Assembly: GCF_040581485.1 (NCBI RefSeq)
Contig: NC_090129.1
Coordinates: forward strand, 5,380,501 to 5,444,500
DNA from: Linepithema humile
Taxonomy: Eukaryota; Arthropoda; Insecta; Hymenoptera; Formicidae
Direction: 5' to 3'
Length of the DNA stretch: 64,000 bases
Shown here: piece by piece, positions 1 through 12,860 of the stretch
Position numbering within the stretch: position 1 is the first letter of the stretch
Layout of the letters: every line of letters begins with the position of its first letter
Made by a program: the position numbers and the translations under genes
Notes under the pieces: generated by a model
What the model saw: only the letters and a program-made list of their open reading frames with translations
What the model was told of the DNA's origin: nothing
The model's database searches: none

Positions 1-1799
1 CTTTTCATAGGCAATGTTCGCTTTTTGCAGTTAAATTAATAATATACGAACACGATGCTTATGAAATACAACAAAAAAGCATCCTGTAATAATATCCAGA
101 ATTTTATAAAAATGGTTAAAAATTTTGAAATTTATTAACATTCTGCTCTGTGAGCAACTTGGTGACGGAATGTGTTTCGCATATGCAATGGTTTACAGCT
201 TTGCAACGTTTTCGTGAACTTCTGATGTTAGATTTTCAATTTTAAATCTATAATATTTAAACAAAAAATAAAAAAAACTTTTTAATATAAAATAAAAGAT
301 AGCTTTTGATTCTCATGTATATCGCAGTGATAAATGTTGATAGCATAGTATCTACAAATGATACATTTTACTCTCAGCACTGATGGCTCAATATCCTCAA
401 TATTAAAAATCGGTTTTTAAATTCACCTGTTGCTACGTTTTTTTCCGCAGCAGAAAAAATGCAATCGCGTCTATAGACATTCGTGTATTCATGTTTCGAG
501 AGTGTTCACATACTTCGTGAAACATATCGGGACTTCCAAGAGGGCTTTGATATCTCGCCGAGAGTGAGTTCCGCAAACAATTTTCGAGTGATTATCGTTA
601 CTGGGATAGATCCACCTGTTAAGCAAACAAGTTGACCGCAAACATCCTTCGCTTTGGTGCACCTTGAGAGTCCACCTGTGGAACACGGTTTTCGTGGGTC
701 GGAGGTCGGTGGTGACCTGCCAGATCGGAAAATTTGTCAAATCTATGGAAAGGAAAGGCACGTGCCGCAGCACAGGTAGCAGCACCCCGGGGTCGCATTG
801 TATGTCGAAATAGCATCAGTCTGCGAGTCGTGCCGCACTCTTTTGAGGATCTTAATCCCTGCGTTTGAGAGAATCCGAAAGTCAAGTGTTCCATTGAACG
901 TGCGAGGCGTGAAGAAGGCTCGTGTGCGCTTTCCGAGAGGTTCGGGCGTTGTATTTACAAAATATTTCAATCTTCAGAAGCCTTTGCGATTCACTGCGCC
1001 TTGACGCTCGGTCGTGAATGAATTGCTCTTTTGCGGAATTTAATAAAAATTTTAAGTGAAAGTGAATTAATTTAAATTAAAATTACATCAAATTTTTGGT
1101 GCTCTGCATTTCTCCGGTTTTAAAATCAGTGCATTAAATTATTTTGGATTTTTAAGTTCCGAAATATTTTAAAAATTCTACAATTTTCCGCGTTTAATTT
1201 TTAAATATTTCAATCTTTCTTCGAATATTACACAATTGCCGCTCGCTAATAAAAAATCGTGCAAAATCTTCGCTAATGTAGTTTTAAACTATCCTATGTA
1301 AATTATGTGATTAGGATTTCATGAATATCACATTTGATTGTACGGTGAACTATTCATCATATTGTTGGCCAGTCACACGAAATATATTTTTCAACGTCAA
1401 ATTACGGAGATTTTCTGTACACAAGCGCGTTTTCTAAGGGTAGAACCAACGGAGAAACACTGAAATAGGAAACGAGGAAAGAAATGGACGATCACGAGAT
1501 CTCGATTGAATGACGTATCAAGGAGAATACTAATCACACGCGATCGAGTCGTTAGAGACGGATATCGCGATAATATTTCATAGTGGCTAGATCCCCCTAT
1601 TGCGCAATACTGTAAACGGACGCGCATTCACGAGTATGTATTTTTTTTATTAGCAGGATAAAGTTAAGATTGCTGCAAATTACTGATTTGTTTCGAAATC
1701 GCAAGCAATTACAGGCCTCCTTCATAATGCATGAGCATAAAACATCTTTTCAAATTAATATACCGAAACGAAGACGTGAAACGTAAATATACGATTCAG
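1..1799. other. AT-rich noncoding stretch
   Basis: I see no exon with matched splice sites and no RNA gene. Frames of up to 98 codons around 489-1004 overlap one another on both strands and look like chance. Confidence 0.55.
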
Positions 1800-2030
1800 C
1801 AAGAAACTTCGACTTCGGAGTGAGCGACAAGTGACAGGAAATGTCAATTGCCTCGCGATAGAGAGGATCGCTTTGTCAAGGATCTAGGTGCCATCTCGCT
1901 CGCAGCCGTCGGACACTCGCCGCGTTCAGTCGCGTCGATATCTCGGAAAGCGTGATACTGCGCAGTAGAAATTATAGTGATTTACGCGCGCACGAACAAT
2001 TTTTCCTTTTTATTAAGACTTTAAGTAAGA
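1800..2030 (+). promoter_or_regulatory. CpG-rich candidate promoter and noncoding first exon
   Basis: A CpG-rich block with an initiator-like TTCAGTC at 1925-1931 is followed by a GTAAGA donor at 2025-2030. No coding frame of note is present between them. It would fit a short untranslated first exon on the + strand, but there is no downstream acceptor that I can tie to it. Confidence 0.22.
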
Positions 2031-2643
2031 ACTTAGATTTATTCGCGCTGATAAATTGAAGTTAAAAAATCGTCTAGATGAAGAAAAAGATATTTTTACG
2101 CGCGGATAAGAGGCTTTGATTTAGTTGAAAAAATAAAATATAATTATATCGCACTGTGTTGGATGTTTTGTTTTTGAAAACGACTTGTTGAGAAATCGGA
2201 TAATATATTTCATAAGAAACAAAGGTTTCATCTAGAAGACAATCGTAGAGATGGTCCCTCTAGCAGCTCCGAAAACTGTCCGTATAAACTGCGGTTTGGT
2301 ACATACCCTCGGGGGCCCCTCCCTTCTTTGGGTCTTAGAGGCCATTATCCGATCGTGGAATTTGAGATCTGGCCCTTTCAGCCGCGCGTCAAATTATCCT
2401 TGAGCACAATGCGCCCGTTGATTGATATCTTCAGTCGTTGCTCCTGCAACGTGGCTCGCTCGCTTCGCTCATGCGTTCTCTTTCTTATGCTCTCCTCCGC
2501 ATGATTTCCCTCCCGCCCTACGTCCTTTTTCTTCTCTCTCAGGACCTCCTCGCGCAGCGGCCCCGTACAAAGCCGGGCCCGAATGCTTCTACTCGCGGAC
2601 TCGCACAGCCCTTCCACTTGATTTATTCTAAATCCCTCGCTCG

Positions 2644-2649
<6 letters not shown>

Positions 2650-2687
<38 letters not shown>
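2650..2687. repeat. CT microsatellite
   Basis: Pure (CT)19 run, GA on the other strand. Open frames through it (Ser-Leu repeats) are artefacts of the repeat. Confidence 0.97.
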
Positions 2688-2692
<5 letters not shown>

Positions 2693-2759
2693 CCTAGTCC
2701 CGACCTCAAACTCGTTCCTGCCGTCGAGAAAAAATGATCTTACGAAACTGGAGAGCGCT

Positions 2760-2793
2760 CCGCAGTACTGCGGTCCTTACCTTGTATATAAAG
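2760..2793 (+). promoter_or_regulatory. candidate core promoter: 14-base palindrome plus TATA box
   Basis: A perfect palindrome CCGCAGTACTGCGG (2760-2773) lies 11 bases before a consensus TATATAAAG (2785-2793). Transcription would start near 2815-2825. A TCAGTGTCAG element lies further down at about 2882. No coding frame with a convincing start follows within 400 bases except a 61-codon ATG frame at 3244 of unknown type, so a noncoding first exon is implied if the promoter is real. Confidence 0.4.
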
Positions 2794-2799
2794 CCCTAC

Positions 2800-5700
2800 C
2801 TCGATGAAGATCGCTATTGTGCTGCGCATCGACGAGTCGCGCTCTCTTTTCGTTAAATTTACTCGACGCGCTCACCACGCGTCAGTGTCAGAATTATTTC
2901 GCGGCTACGCTCTGTAAACCAATTGTTTTTTCAAGCGCGATCAGCGGCGGCTGCCGTCGATAGCAAGGTTGTTTTATTTATCGCCGCTAATATTTTTAGC
3001 CAGTTCAATCAAATACTTTCTAACAGGTTATTCGATATCACACAATTATCGGAATAACAAATACGCGCCAAAAGTATATCTTCTTAATCGTATTGTTTTT
3101 GCGCGCTTCGCGACGTTGACGTTGCGAAGATAGCCGGTGTGGAAGTCTAAAGATAATTGTATGCGCGCGCGGGGTGTTCGTTCGACCACACGGCACGATT
3201 TTCCTCGCATCCTAATCTAAACTTCGTGAGTTAGGGATCAGCGATGGAAGAAACGAGATATCCGTATCGGCTGCAGCTGTCGGTGAAATGTCACGTCGTT
3301 TCTGGCGCGCCACGAAAGCGACACTTTAATCACCGGCAATTACGCATGGCCGAATTAGGTAATTACCTTACGTGTCTGTGTTTGCGCGAGGTGGGAGACC
3401 CGTTTATATCGTTACTTAGTCCGTTTTAGCTCGAGTTAGTGTAATTAGCGCAAGACAGGGTGTACGCGAGCGCATTATGCGCCGAGTTCGCCTCGGAAAC
3501 TCGTGTCTTGCCGTTACCCCCGTTCCGCTTTCCCGCACTTCGGCTTACATCATGTCGGTCGTCCGTTTTCAAACTTTCCCGTCATTAACCGTTGCTTCGA
3601 AAAGAGCGATTTCTCGTACCCAGTAACGATTTGTGTTACGTGGCTGTGTGTTGCAGAAAACTGCAGATTAAGCAGAAACAATGCGACGCGTATATCATCG
3701 CAGCACGAAACCAACGCAACGAATTGCCATGTCAATTGCATTTTATTTAGAAAATATTTCGCGACAATATCTGCGCCGAAATTTACGTTTTAATATTCGA
3801 GAATAAACATAAAGTTAATCTTTTCGATATCAATGATTATTATCTGTCATGAAATATCAGTCGTTGTGAGATTTCTCTCTTCATTACAGTTCCTGTAAAA
3901 CTAATTTTGCAAAATATAATATTTATATGTAGAAATTGGAAAATCTTGTTACAGATTTTTTCGAAAAAATTGATAGACACAAACGGATGAAATTTTGCAA
4001 GACGATTCGCGAATGTAGCATTTCTAAATTATAAAGAATCCTTCGTGAGTCCTTCGATATTTTCTCGCCCGTACGTGTATCCGGTGCACTCATTTTTACG
4101 GGCGCGCACCGACGTGTTCCTATTGCATTTCGAACAGTCGAACGGACGCCGAACGACCGGAAGAGAGTTTTCCGCATCGCCGCCACTAAAGGCGGGTTCA
4201 GAGAGGATTTTCCTCGCTTTTCCACTGGCTGCTAGCGTAACGAGGTTACGCCTTAAGTATTTGCTCGTCGATTTCACGACGATGGGGTTCCGCCACCACC
4301 GACGCCTACCCCCTTCCTTTCTAACCGATTCGTCACGCGACTTTTTTTACCGTAGCATCTATACTTCGAGAGCTCGAAAAATCATCTCTTTTAAAAATGT
4401 TTTACGTGACTTTCTTGTCTTTCTTCAAGATCGACCTTTATCCATTAAATTTAACAAGTTTCCAGGACGATCCATAGTAATTTCTTGAGCGCGCTACGTT
4501 GTTGTAGCGTAATTGATTATACGCTTATACACATTTATCTATTTTTTTATTATCACTCAATATTAATCGGATTATGCGCAGAGCGTAATAAATTTGTTAT
4601 CCAATGATGGTATTTTAACTAATATAATTATGCGACAAAATTGAGCAATTAAATCTGCTGGAAACTTGCTTTGGAAAAAATGCCAGCAAACATAATAAAA
4701 TGCCTTGTTTCATATCAAAATAATTCAGAACAAAAACAGACACTCGCTGGTGTAAAGGCAAAGAGAAATTGCGCAGAAACTAAATTCTCTATTTCTCATC
4801 TCACTTTTGCAGCAGTAGAATCAAGAATGTTAGAATAAACTCGCTGACGTGTACGATAATTTCCTGCCTCCTTTACGATCTCGGTTCTCCTGGTATCTAT
4901 TACAGTTCAACCTCTCCTGTTTCCAAGATAGCGACGTCAATTAGTTAAGAGAGCAGCGTTATTCGCGCGAACACTTGTTGGTATTTTACATAACCATCGT
5001 TACGTTGCATCATCGTTATGTTACATAAAACACAAGTCAATGTTAGTTATTAAATCTGTAGTAATGTTGCTCAGTAACGACCGATATTTCAAAATTTACA
5101 TCATTTTTTTTTTCATTTCACTAAAAATTGATTTGTCTCGACGAAAAGTGTTATACTGCAAGTCTAAAGGTCGCGACGCGTTTTTCCCGCCGCATATTTT
5201 GACGGGGCCTAATATTATTCGGCAGAGTTTTTGGAAAAGAATTTTGTTTCCGATCAATGCTGCATGGGAGAAAGGATCGGTGTCGTAGGTATTGATCCTT
5301 TACAGGTGTGTGAGAGGTGTTATCTATTCTACCTTCTTCACCCTTCGATTTTCTAGGTATACCTAGCCGATAGCGCGATACTTTCAGAAGGGACGTACGA
5401 TCCCGTTTCAGGTCATGCGTAGCGTATAAATATTGTGCACAAATAAGGATGGGCTGCGCTTATTTATAGGAATTTTATGAAAATCTCTCGTCTATACCGA
5501 GGGGTGAACACGAGGATGCAAAAGAGCTTGGATAACCATCTGGGTTTGCGTGGAAAACTTTCTTTGATGGAAACTACGCATATGCAAAATATTGCACCAA
5601 TGTATCAGTTTAGCATATCATGTGACTACATATTTATAAATTATTTCTTGCCATTTTATATTATTTAACTCTCACTGTATATATATATATCTACATGGGA

Positions 5701-6900
5701 AAAAATCAATCAAAGTTGAAGAACAAATAAACAAATATCGCAGTTTCAACATTTATTTATATGTGTGTATATTTTATAATTATTTTTTTTTATTCGCAAA
5801 TATTTTGTCGATAATGTGTGATGAATTCTTAAGCAAAATGTAAAATGTTGCCGCCAAGAATTTCGTGAGAAACTACGTGATGGTCGTTTTATGTTAATAG
5901 ATGAAGGAAAAGTCCCCTCAGAAGTTTTTTTCACAGGGTTCCCAAAGAATATTAATAGGTTTCATACCCCCTTCATTCTACCGCGAAAGGACGACCGAAT
6001 TTTCGTGTCGAAGGGTTAAGAACTAAACTGAGCCATCTGTGTGTCTTTTGACTTCTATTCTAGGTAGCAGCAAATCTTTCCTTGTAGGTTTACTTGACGT
6101 TAATCTGCCTGCGTTATTATAGAATAATTTATAGCGCAACAGTCCTAATAATATTTATTCGAAGAGAAACGTTGGCGGGATTAAAACTAATGCAAAGTAA
6201 TGTTATAACAAAAATGAGAACATAAAGAATTTATTAAAGTGAAAAATAATAAATCTTTTAAGAAACAGTTTTTTAAAATTATAAAATAAACTTATTCACG
6301 ATTATAAAAATACTCATTTTTGTTCGTACTGTCTAAACTAAAATAAAATTATACTATATAAAATAGTAAGGCGAGTTTATCGAAATAGACCGAAATTTGC
6401 ATCGTCGTAACATTAGAACAAGATTACGATAAAGGAAGTGCGATTCGCTAAGTACAAGAAGATATTCTCAAGTTAGAATGTGTACTATATCGGAAACTAA
6501 ATGGACGGAGACTAAACTGTCACGAAATTTGGTACGGTCATTGGACTGCGAAGGAGATATTACATGGAATAATCTGTGGCCAGTGCCCTTCCTTCTTTTG
6601 CCTCACGCCTTTTCTCCTCGTTTTGCCTCCTCCTGTTGATGCGATTTATAATGAACACCCGGCTTGCCGTGGTGCTCAATCACCTAACTGCGAAGACGTT
6701 ACCAGTTTGAAAAATTAAAAAACAAAAGAAAGAAAAGATACGATGCAACAATAATATGAGAAGGCGGGGCAAGCTGGAATACGTAATGCGTTAAGGACGA
6801 AGGAAGGCGCGCCATGGACCGAGCATGAAATTGAGTTTTGGTCTGAAATCGACTTTCGACCAAAAGCATTATCGGATAATATCTCGTGCGGTAATATTTC
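2800..6900. other. mixed noncoding stretch
   Basis: Apart from the inverted repeat at 4235 I see no supported gene. An ATG frame at 3244-3429 (61 codons, MEETRYPYRLQLSVK start) and a 147-codon frame at 4045-4488 lack recognisable domains. The latter overlaps equally long minus-strand frames. Confidence 0.5.
4235..4251. repeat. perfect 7-base inverted repeat, 3-base spacer
   Basis: GCGTAAC (4235-4241), GAG, GTTACGC (4245-4251). The geometry is like a dimeric transcription-factor site. Confidence 0.8.
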
Positions 6901-6904
6901 GTTC

Positions 6905-6950
6905 AGACTTCTCAGTCAGTACGTTCGACGATCGGTGACAGATACGGTTT
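6905..6950 (+). promoter_or_regulatory. candidate TATA-less core promoter (Inr with DPE-like motif)
   Basis: TCAGTCAGT at 6912-6920 matches the arthropod initiator, with the presumed +1 A at 6914. AGATA at 6940-6944 fits the downstream promoter element (RGWYV) at about +27, one base off the ideal spacing. There is no TATA box about 30 bases upstream. The surroundings are AT-rich, so this small GC-richer block stands out. Confidence 0.3.
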
Positions 6951-7867
6951 CCGTTTCTTCTAAAAATAATCTTGAAAAATTCTGGAGAAAAAACTTAATT
7001 TTTTATCTTGCTAATTTTTCACTGAATTATATCTAATTAGCGAGCACATTGATTTTGAAAAATATTCACGATATCATTAAATATCGATATTGAGCAACAG
7101 TGAATGGTTGAAACATGCGACGTATATGGATTATAATTATATATACCGTGATACCGTTATAGAGTACAGTGATACATACACATGCATACGATTCCCTTCC
7201 CTATTAAATTATTCATTCATTTGTCGGTACAAAAAAGTCCTTGTACTTACATACCATAAAATCTCTCGTGACTTAAGAAATAAATAGCATCGACAACACA
7301 TTCATTGTACTGATTACTATTATAAAGTACCGCCGTACGTTGAGAGCAAGCATATTTTTCCTTCACCTTGAAAAAAAATATCCGAATAATATCTGAGTTG
7401 ACTGCGGAGGGTCATTGAAAGGGATCTGTGGAAAGTTGTGTATAAAAATTGCTATGCGAATTCATACCAAAAATCGGAACAATTCCAATCGACGTAATTC
7501 GATTTCAAAGAACTAACTTGAATTACGATCGAATGAATATTTCAATATTTTAAATTACAATATCTTATTTTAGACAATCAAATGACTTCTAATTTTATTT
7601 TTGCTTCTTTTATTAAGATAATTCGAATATGACTGAAATATGCTAATTGCACAGTTATCGAAAAATTATATTCCGTAGAGAAAAAAAGAAATTGTGGCAA
7701 ATTATATCGGTAATAATTTGTTATTTACTTTCACGTACAAGAGCTATTCGTCGAACTTTTGATAACCCAGATGTACCCTATTATTAAATTGTGAAAGTTT
7801 AACATCTGTTTCAATCGAAATGACATGGCCATCAGAATATTAATCCATTCTTCTCGTCTTGTTTTAG

Positions 7868-7915
7868 ATTCGAAGCCGCGAAAGAAGATTGCAGCTGCTT
7901 CAGTGGCACCGATTG
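7868..7915 (+). CDS. candidate 48-base mini-exon
   Basis: A GC-rich 48-base segment in an AT-rich setting. The acceptor is strong (TTCTTCTCGTCTTGTTTTAG ending at 7867) and the donor is strong (GTAAGATA from 7916). All three frames are open: phase 0 IRSRERRLQLLQWHRL; second frame FEAAKEDCSCFSGTDW; third frame SKPRKKIAAASVAPI. The second is cysteine-containing and the third is basic; I cannot choose between them. The splice sites are better than the coding evidence, so a noncoding exon is equally possible. The opposite strand is also open through this stretch, but without matching splice sites. Confidence 0.3.
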
Positions 7916-8059
7916 GTAAGATACTTGGAGGACCGTTAAGCCGTAAGCTATAACGCAATAACGTTTTAATAAAATACTATAAAAAGTCTATGGTGAATGT
8001 GCCGTTTCGCACCGAACAACAGTTAATACTTTTATGAAAACGAATGACGCGCGCGCGCG

Positions 8060-11000
8060 CTTGTGAAACATTACTCGACTATTCTCAGGAGCTTTAGTTT
8101 TTAGCAAAGATTTCGGTATTTGATGTTTCTTTATTTTAGCGCCTATCTTTACGAAATATAAAGTTTAAATTTTTTATGACCCATAAATGTTATTACGTCT
8201 TATCAAATATATATACATTGCAAAGTTGCAACACGTTGCCGGAGCTTAGAAAGATACGTCGTGTCATTGAAACTAGATTGAATCGAGACGAATGAAGAAT
8301 CCGACAAGACGATACGGCCCTGTCTCGGTGGGCAGATAGGGTATAATCATACCGAGTTTCGTATCTCGAGGGGGCCACGGGAAGATGGACCACAACATCT
8401 GCCGGCTGCAGGGAATCTCTGCCCACATGCTGGCCGGCCCGCGCGCATACGCACACATACGTACAACGGCAAAAAGTGACGTAGGTACACGGTGGGACGT
8501 CATGTAAATTCATTCGAAACACATGGCAGGGCTCAGAGCGGCGTTTCTCTTGTGCGCGCAAAGGGTTTCAAGGAGAGAAATCTCTGAAGAGAGTAGGGCC
8601 CGCGGAAAAACAAACGATAACCTCGACTTCAGCTTCGCGTGCCCCCTCGGCATCGATGTACCGTAATAACGTCGCTGCCTCGCATCAAATCGGTTTTCTT
8701 TCGTCTTCTCCGAGCTGTCGCGATAATATGAAATATTCTAGTCGATCTCAAACCATCGTTCGCCGGTTTTATTTTTTGTTATATGGATGGAATCCTTGAT
8801 TATAAATGGTGGAAATTAATTATAGCGTTTTGTAATTAAAATTTTGAAAGAGTAATACGTCATATAATATATATCTGAATATATTTATCAATTAATATAA
8901 TTAACGAAGAATTCTCGTATCTCATTATAAATTCAATCCACAAAAACTATCATAATTGGAACCTTTACTAATTATGCATAATATTGTATAAAATATCAGC
9001 TTTATTAAAAGATGATTTATGCTAGTATACTTTATCGCGTATACGTTAATTGGTTACATCATTATTTTAATAAATATGCTTGTTCCGTAACGTGTAGAAC
9101 GCGTAAGTTTATTACGTTCTTTCCCGCGAACATATTAATTAACTGCGATTTAATTTTAATCGATATTCATCCCTGATATCCATACGATCGTTAACTTATC
9201 ATAGCCTATCGTTACAATCTTTGGTGAAAGATGATAAATATAGCGCTCTTAATAATTTGTCCCATGTCAGCATACGCTGTCTTTTTTTACGCTGTATTTC
9301 TCACACGGCATATTAATGTCGACCACTATATGGTCGTTACAAAATCGATTGAAAAAAAAGAATTATGGAGCTCGCGCGAGACATCGCAGAAATGCCTTTA
9401 ATTAAAGTCATTAAGCCAGTTGAACAATTTTCATTAATTATATATGTTGCTTGCATGGTTGCACTGTCACGTTTACGAACCGCTGAGTTCATTCAATATT
9501 ATTTATATCCGCGTTGCTCTTATTAGAAGAAAGTAGATATTTATGACGTTGAAGACCATCGTTTTCGATGCATGGCATATTTATTGAAGGAAATAATATC
9601 CTGATGATTTAGATAATATTAAAATCAGTTTTGAAGTGATCGCATGAAAAATATTTAACCAGAAAGATGAGCAAATGCGAGAGAAATGAAGAGCGAGAAA
9701 AAGAGAACGCTTGTTGATCGGAGTAGCTCCCGAAGGAGAGACGAGTCAGTTCATTGTTGTCGCGTCGTTCTTTTTTTTTTCTCCGAGAGAAAGAGACGTC
9801 TTCGTTATGTTCGGCAAGCCGGAAGATAAAGAGTGGCAAGGGTCTTCTCGACGAGAGTCGATTTCGAAACGCTTGCAGGCGCGTCGCATAAAGAATACTG
9901 TGGCACAATAAAGATAACGATTTACGTTTGACTTTATCGCCAGGAAGCCAGGGCCAATGACTCAATGAACCAACTTCATGTCTCGATACCGCGATTTATA
10001 AGCACTGCACACGGTGCTTTTTGAATATCAAGACAGCACCGGAATCGACCATTACGCGAAATAATAATTAATAATGAATCAAAGCTATGCATAATTATGT
10101 AGATACAATTCGTATTTGTTTTCGACATTCAAGTAATGTAATTTGCAAGGCGACTATGTCCATGTAAAATAGATCACAAAACAGGATATTGCAAAACAGG
10201 ATTAATTACGATTAATTCATTTAATGAATAGAATATTGAACTATTATTCTATTGAATAATTATTTCTGTAATTTATATGAAATAATAGAAAATTCTATAC
10301 ATTATTTAATTTTCGAACATAACTATAAATATTTTTTATCTTTTCAAACATATATAACTTTTCTATTGAAATACTCAAATAATTTTAAAGTAATGCAATT
10401 ATATTATTTTAATTTTATTATTATCGCATTATGTCATAAACTGTAAATTATCAGCATATTTATCACGAATAACGATACATGCAGTATAACGAATTATGCG
10501 ATTTAGCAAGTATATAACGAGGAATGAAATTGCCTCGCATGATACGCAAAAATAATCACCCGGTTTTTACGGAAATGAGTATGGCTAATAAAAATAAAGA
10601 CTTCAATAAGGATCTTTAAGATACATCCTTATTTGGAAAAAAAAATTTTAAGGTCCGTACGATTATACGAACCACGCGGCGGAACCGACCGTATTTCTCC
10701 GTGAAATTTAACGAACCCTCTCGCAATGGGACACCATTGAAAAAAATTCCTGAGCGTCATGTCGTAGGGCGCACGCAATGGTGATGAACGCCAGTGGGAG
10801 GGAAGAAGAGAAGGGATATAGGGAGAAAAACGAGAAGAAAGAGCGACGACATCGCGAGGCGTTTCACGCGAACTTATGCAAATGCAGTGCAACGCGCACA
10901 CATCGTGCAGTTAAGTAATGTTTATGGCTACATACAGACACTATAATTTATAGTTCATGCATTCCGGTAGGATCGCAGATAAAATTTCCAGATATAAGGA

Positions 11001-12400
11001 ACAATAATAAAGAATCGTGTGGGGGATTTCAGGCAGATAGTATTTTTGTGGAGTTTTTTTTTTATATATATATAAACCGAGATCTCTGATTTACTAGATA
11101 TTTCTCAACGATTTATAAGTACCGCGTAAATATAAGACATTTAATCTTGGAAAGTTTGAATGAAAATTGACCATTTTTTATTTGGTGAATGTTAGGAATT
11201 TTGATAACATGATATACGTTATGTTTGTTTATTATAATCGTGAATTTTGTAAAACAGTCGCCATTAGAACTCATATCTTTCCACTTTTACCTTTTTAATC
11301 TTGTTCGTAAATATCACGTTCCCGCACGATCGCTTGCCGATCGACAAAGTAACAAGGAGCTTATCGCACGCACGTAGACGGTAGTTTTAATTATTTAAGC
11401 TGACATCGAATGCATTCTCGCCGAAAAAGTTTGTGCCGCGGTAGAAACTCGAAAATGCATTTCGTGCACGTAACGAACTTAAATAGTCAGAGCGTGTACA
11501 CCGGTTGCCCCGCGACCATTATCAGATCAATAATTGCGAAGGAAAGCCAAACTTTTCCAACTTCGAACTGTTTCTAGCAAATTCGTATTGCCATTTGGTC
11601 CCCAGCTCTTCTTTGATTGACTCATAGAAGACATTGATAGTTCTAGGAAAAGTTATTAATGTCGGCAAAGTTTCTGTTAATTATTATACAAAAATAATTT
11701 TAGACTTTTTAAACATTTATTTGTAGATATTATATATAAAAATTTAGCTGGAGATCGAGGAATGGTTGTTTACTTAGAATCGTATTACAGGCAATCATTG
11801 TATTTTAATTTCGCGTGACTATTCTACGCACAATAATCGTTTAGGCAGATTAGACCAATGCAATCTTGACTGACAAACAACTGTTGCGGCGCATAATTAT
11901 TATTCGCCACACGTTATGGCATGTTCCAAACCACAAGGCACGGTGGTGTCTAGAATCGATATTCTCAGGTTAACCGTGTACCCGCACATATACGAGGAAG
12001 AGGGAGGCCTATGGCGCTGATCGTCACGTCCCCCAATTAAGGTCTCGAGGTCGTTAACGAGCAAAATAATTAGGCTGTACAGCGGGGACGAGGACAACGG
12101 TTCGTTAGCTTGTCTTCCTTCTTTTAGAGCTGCGTTATCGCGCTACATCGGACAAAATGGCGAACACGAAAATCGCCAGACGGCGATCGTTTAAGTGACG
12201 AGACACTTTATGAATTAATATGGCTAACGGAAGATTTGCGTACCGAATGCCGACATGCAAAATTGTCGGGCTCGAAAAAGAAGCGCGATGCTCGTAAAGT
12301 TGGTAATTGCCGGAATTCTTTCTGTCAGATAATTTGGACCACTCTGAGCGCGTCGCGTTTTTTGCGATAACAGGAAAGATTTTGTCCCTTGATTCGTACA
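8060..12400. other. AT-rich stretch with a GC-richer patch at 8.2-8.7 kb
   Basis: No supported gene. The 8190-8700 patch is open on the - strand for 122 codons but without a domain or splice context. 10.0-10.5 kb is nearly all A and T. Confidence 0.5.
10221..10259. repeat. 15-base imperfect inverted repeat, 9-base loop
   Basis: TTAATGAATAGAATA (10221-10235) and TATTCTATTGAATAA (10245-10259) pair at 13 of 15 positions. The region is very AT-rich, so chance is a real possibility. Confidence 0.6.
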
Positions 12401-12407
12401 TCGGGAA

Positions 12408-12433
12408 ATATATATATATATATATACACACAC
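12408..12433. repeat. compound AT/AC microsatellite
   Basis: About nine AT units run directly into four AC units. Confidence 0.9.
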
Positions 12434-12599
12434 GTTATCATGCATACCGCGTACAGCCAATCATGAGTATGTTTTGCGAGTAACCCGCAACGGTTATCGC
12501 GCGATCACTGATAGTAATTGGATTCGATCGGGAGTTCCGTGAAGCTTTGGGAGTTAAAGCGCGCGGCGTTAACGAAACTTTAACGTCGAGTTAACGACG

Positions 12600-12860
12600 C
12601 GACACGCTGAGCCGGTAACCCATAAATGCGCGGATGCCAGGGGGTTAAAAGCGAGAAGGAGTGAGAGAGAGAGAAAGAGAGAGAACTGCGAGAGAGAAGG
12701 GAGAAATCTGTGAGCGCCACCCTTTCGTATGCAAATCCCGGGACACCTGGAGCCAAAAGGCCGCATGCAAATCGCCGCCATCTGATCGGGCAGAACCTCC
12801 GCCTCTGAACCGGTCTGTGCTTTTTGCGAGCCCCAAAAATCGCGCGTCTCTCCCATATTT
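12600..12860. promoter_or_regulatory. enhancer-like block with two POU octamers and an E-box
   Basis: Two perfect octamers ATGCAAAT lie at 12729-12736 and 12765-12772, 36 bases apart on the same strand, each followed by C. A CACCTG E-box lies between them at 12744-12749. The block is GC-richer than its surroundings. A GA-rich stretch precedes it at 12660-12700. POU-domain factors bind the octamer; Snail or bHLH factors bind the E-box. No credible coding frame was recognised. Confidence 0.4.

Noticed and set aside
6502..6511. TGGACGGAGA, the first 10 bases of miR-184
   Set aside because: The rest differs and no pairing arm is visible.
8990..9004. AAATATCAGCT, the start of miR-283
   Set aside because: Only 11 bases match, in AT-rich DNA with no hairpin.
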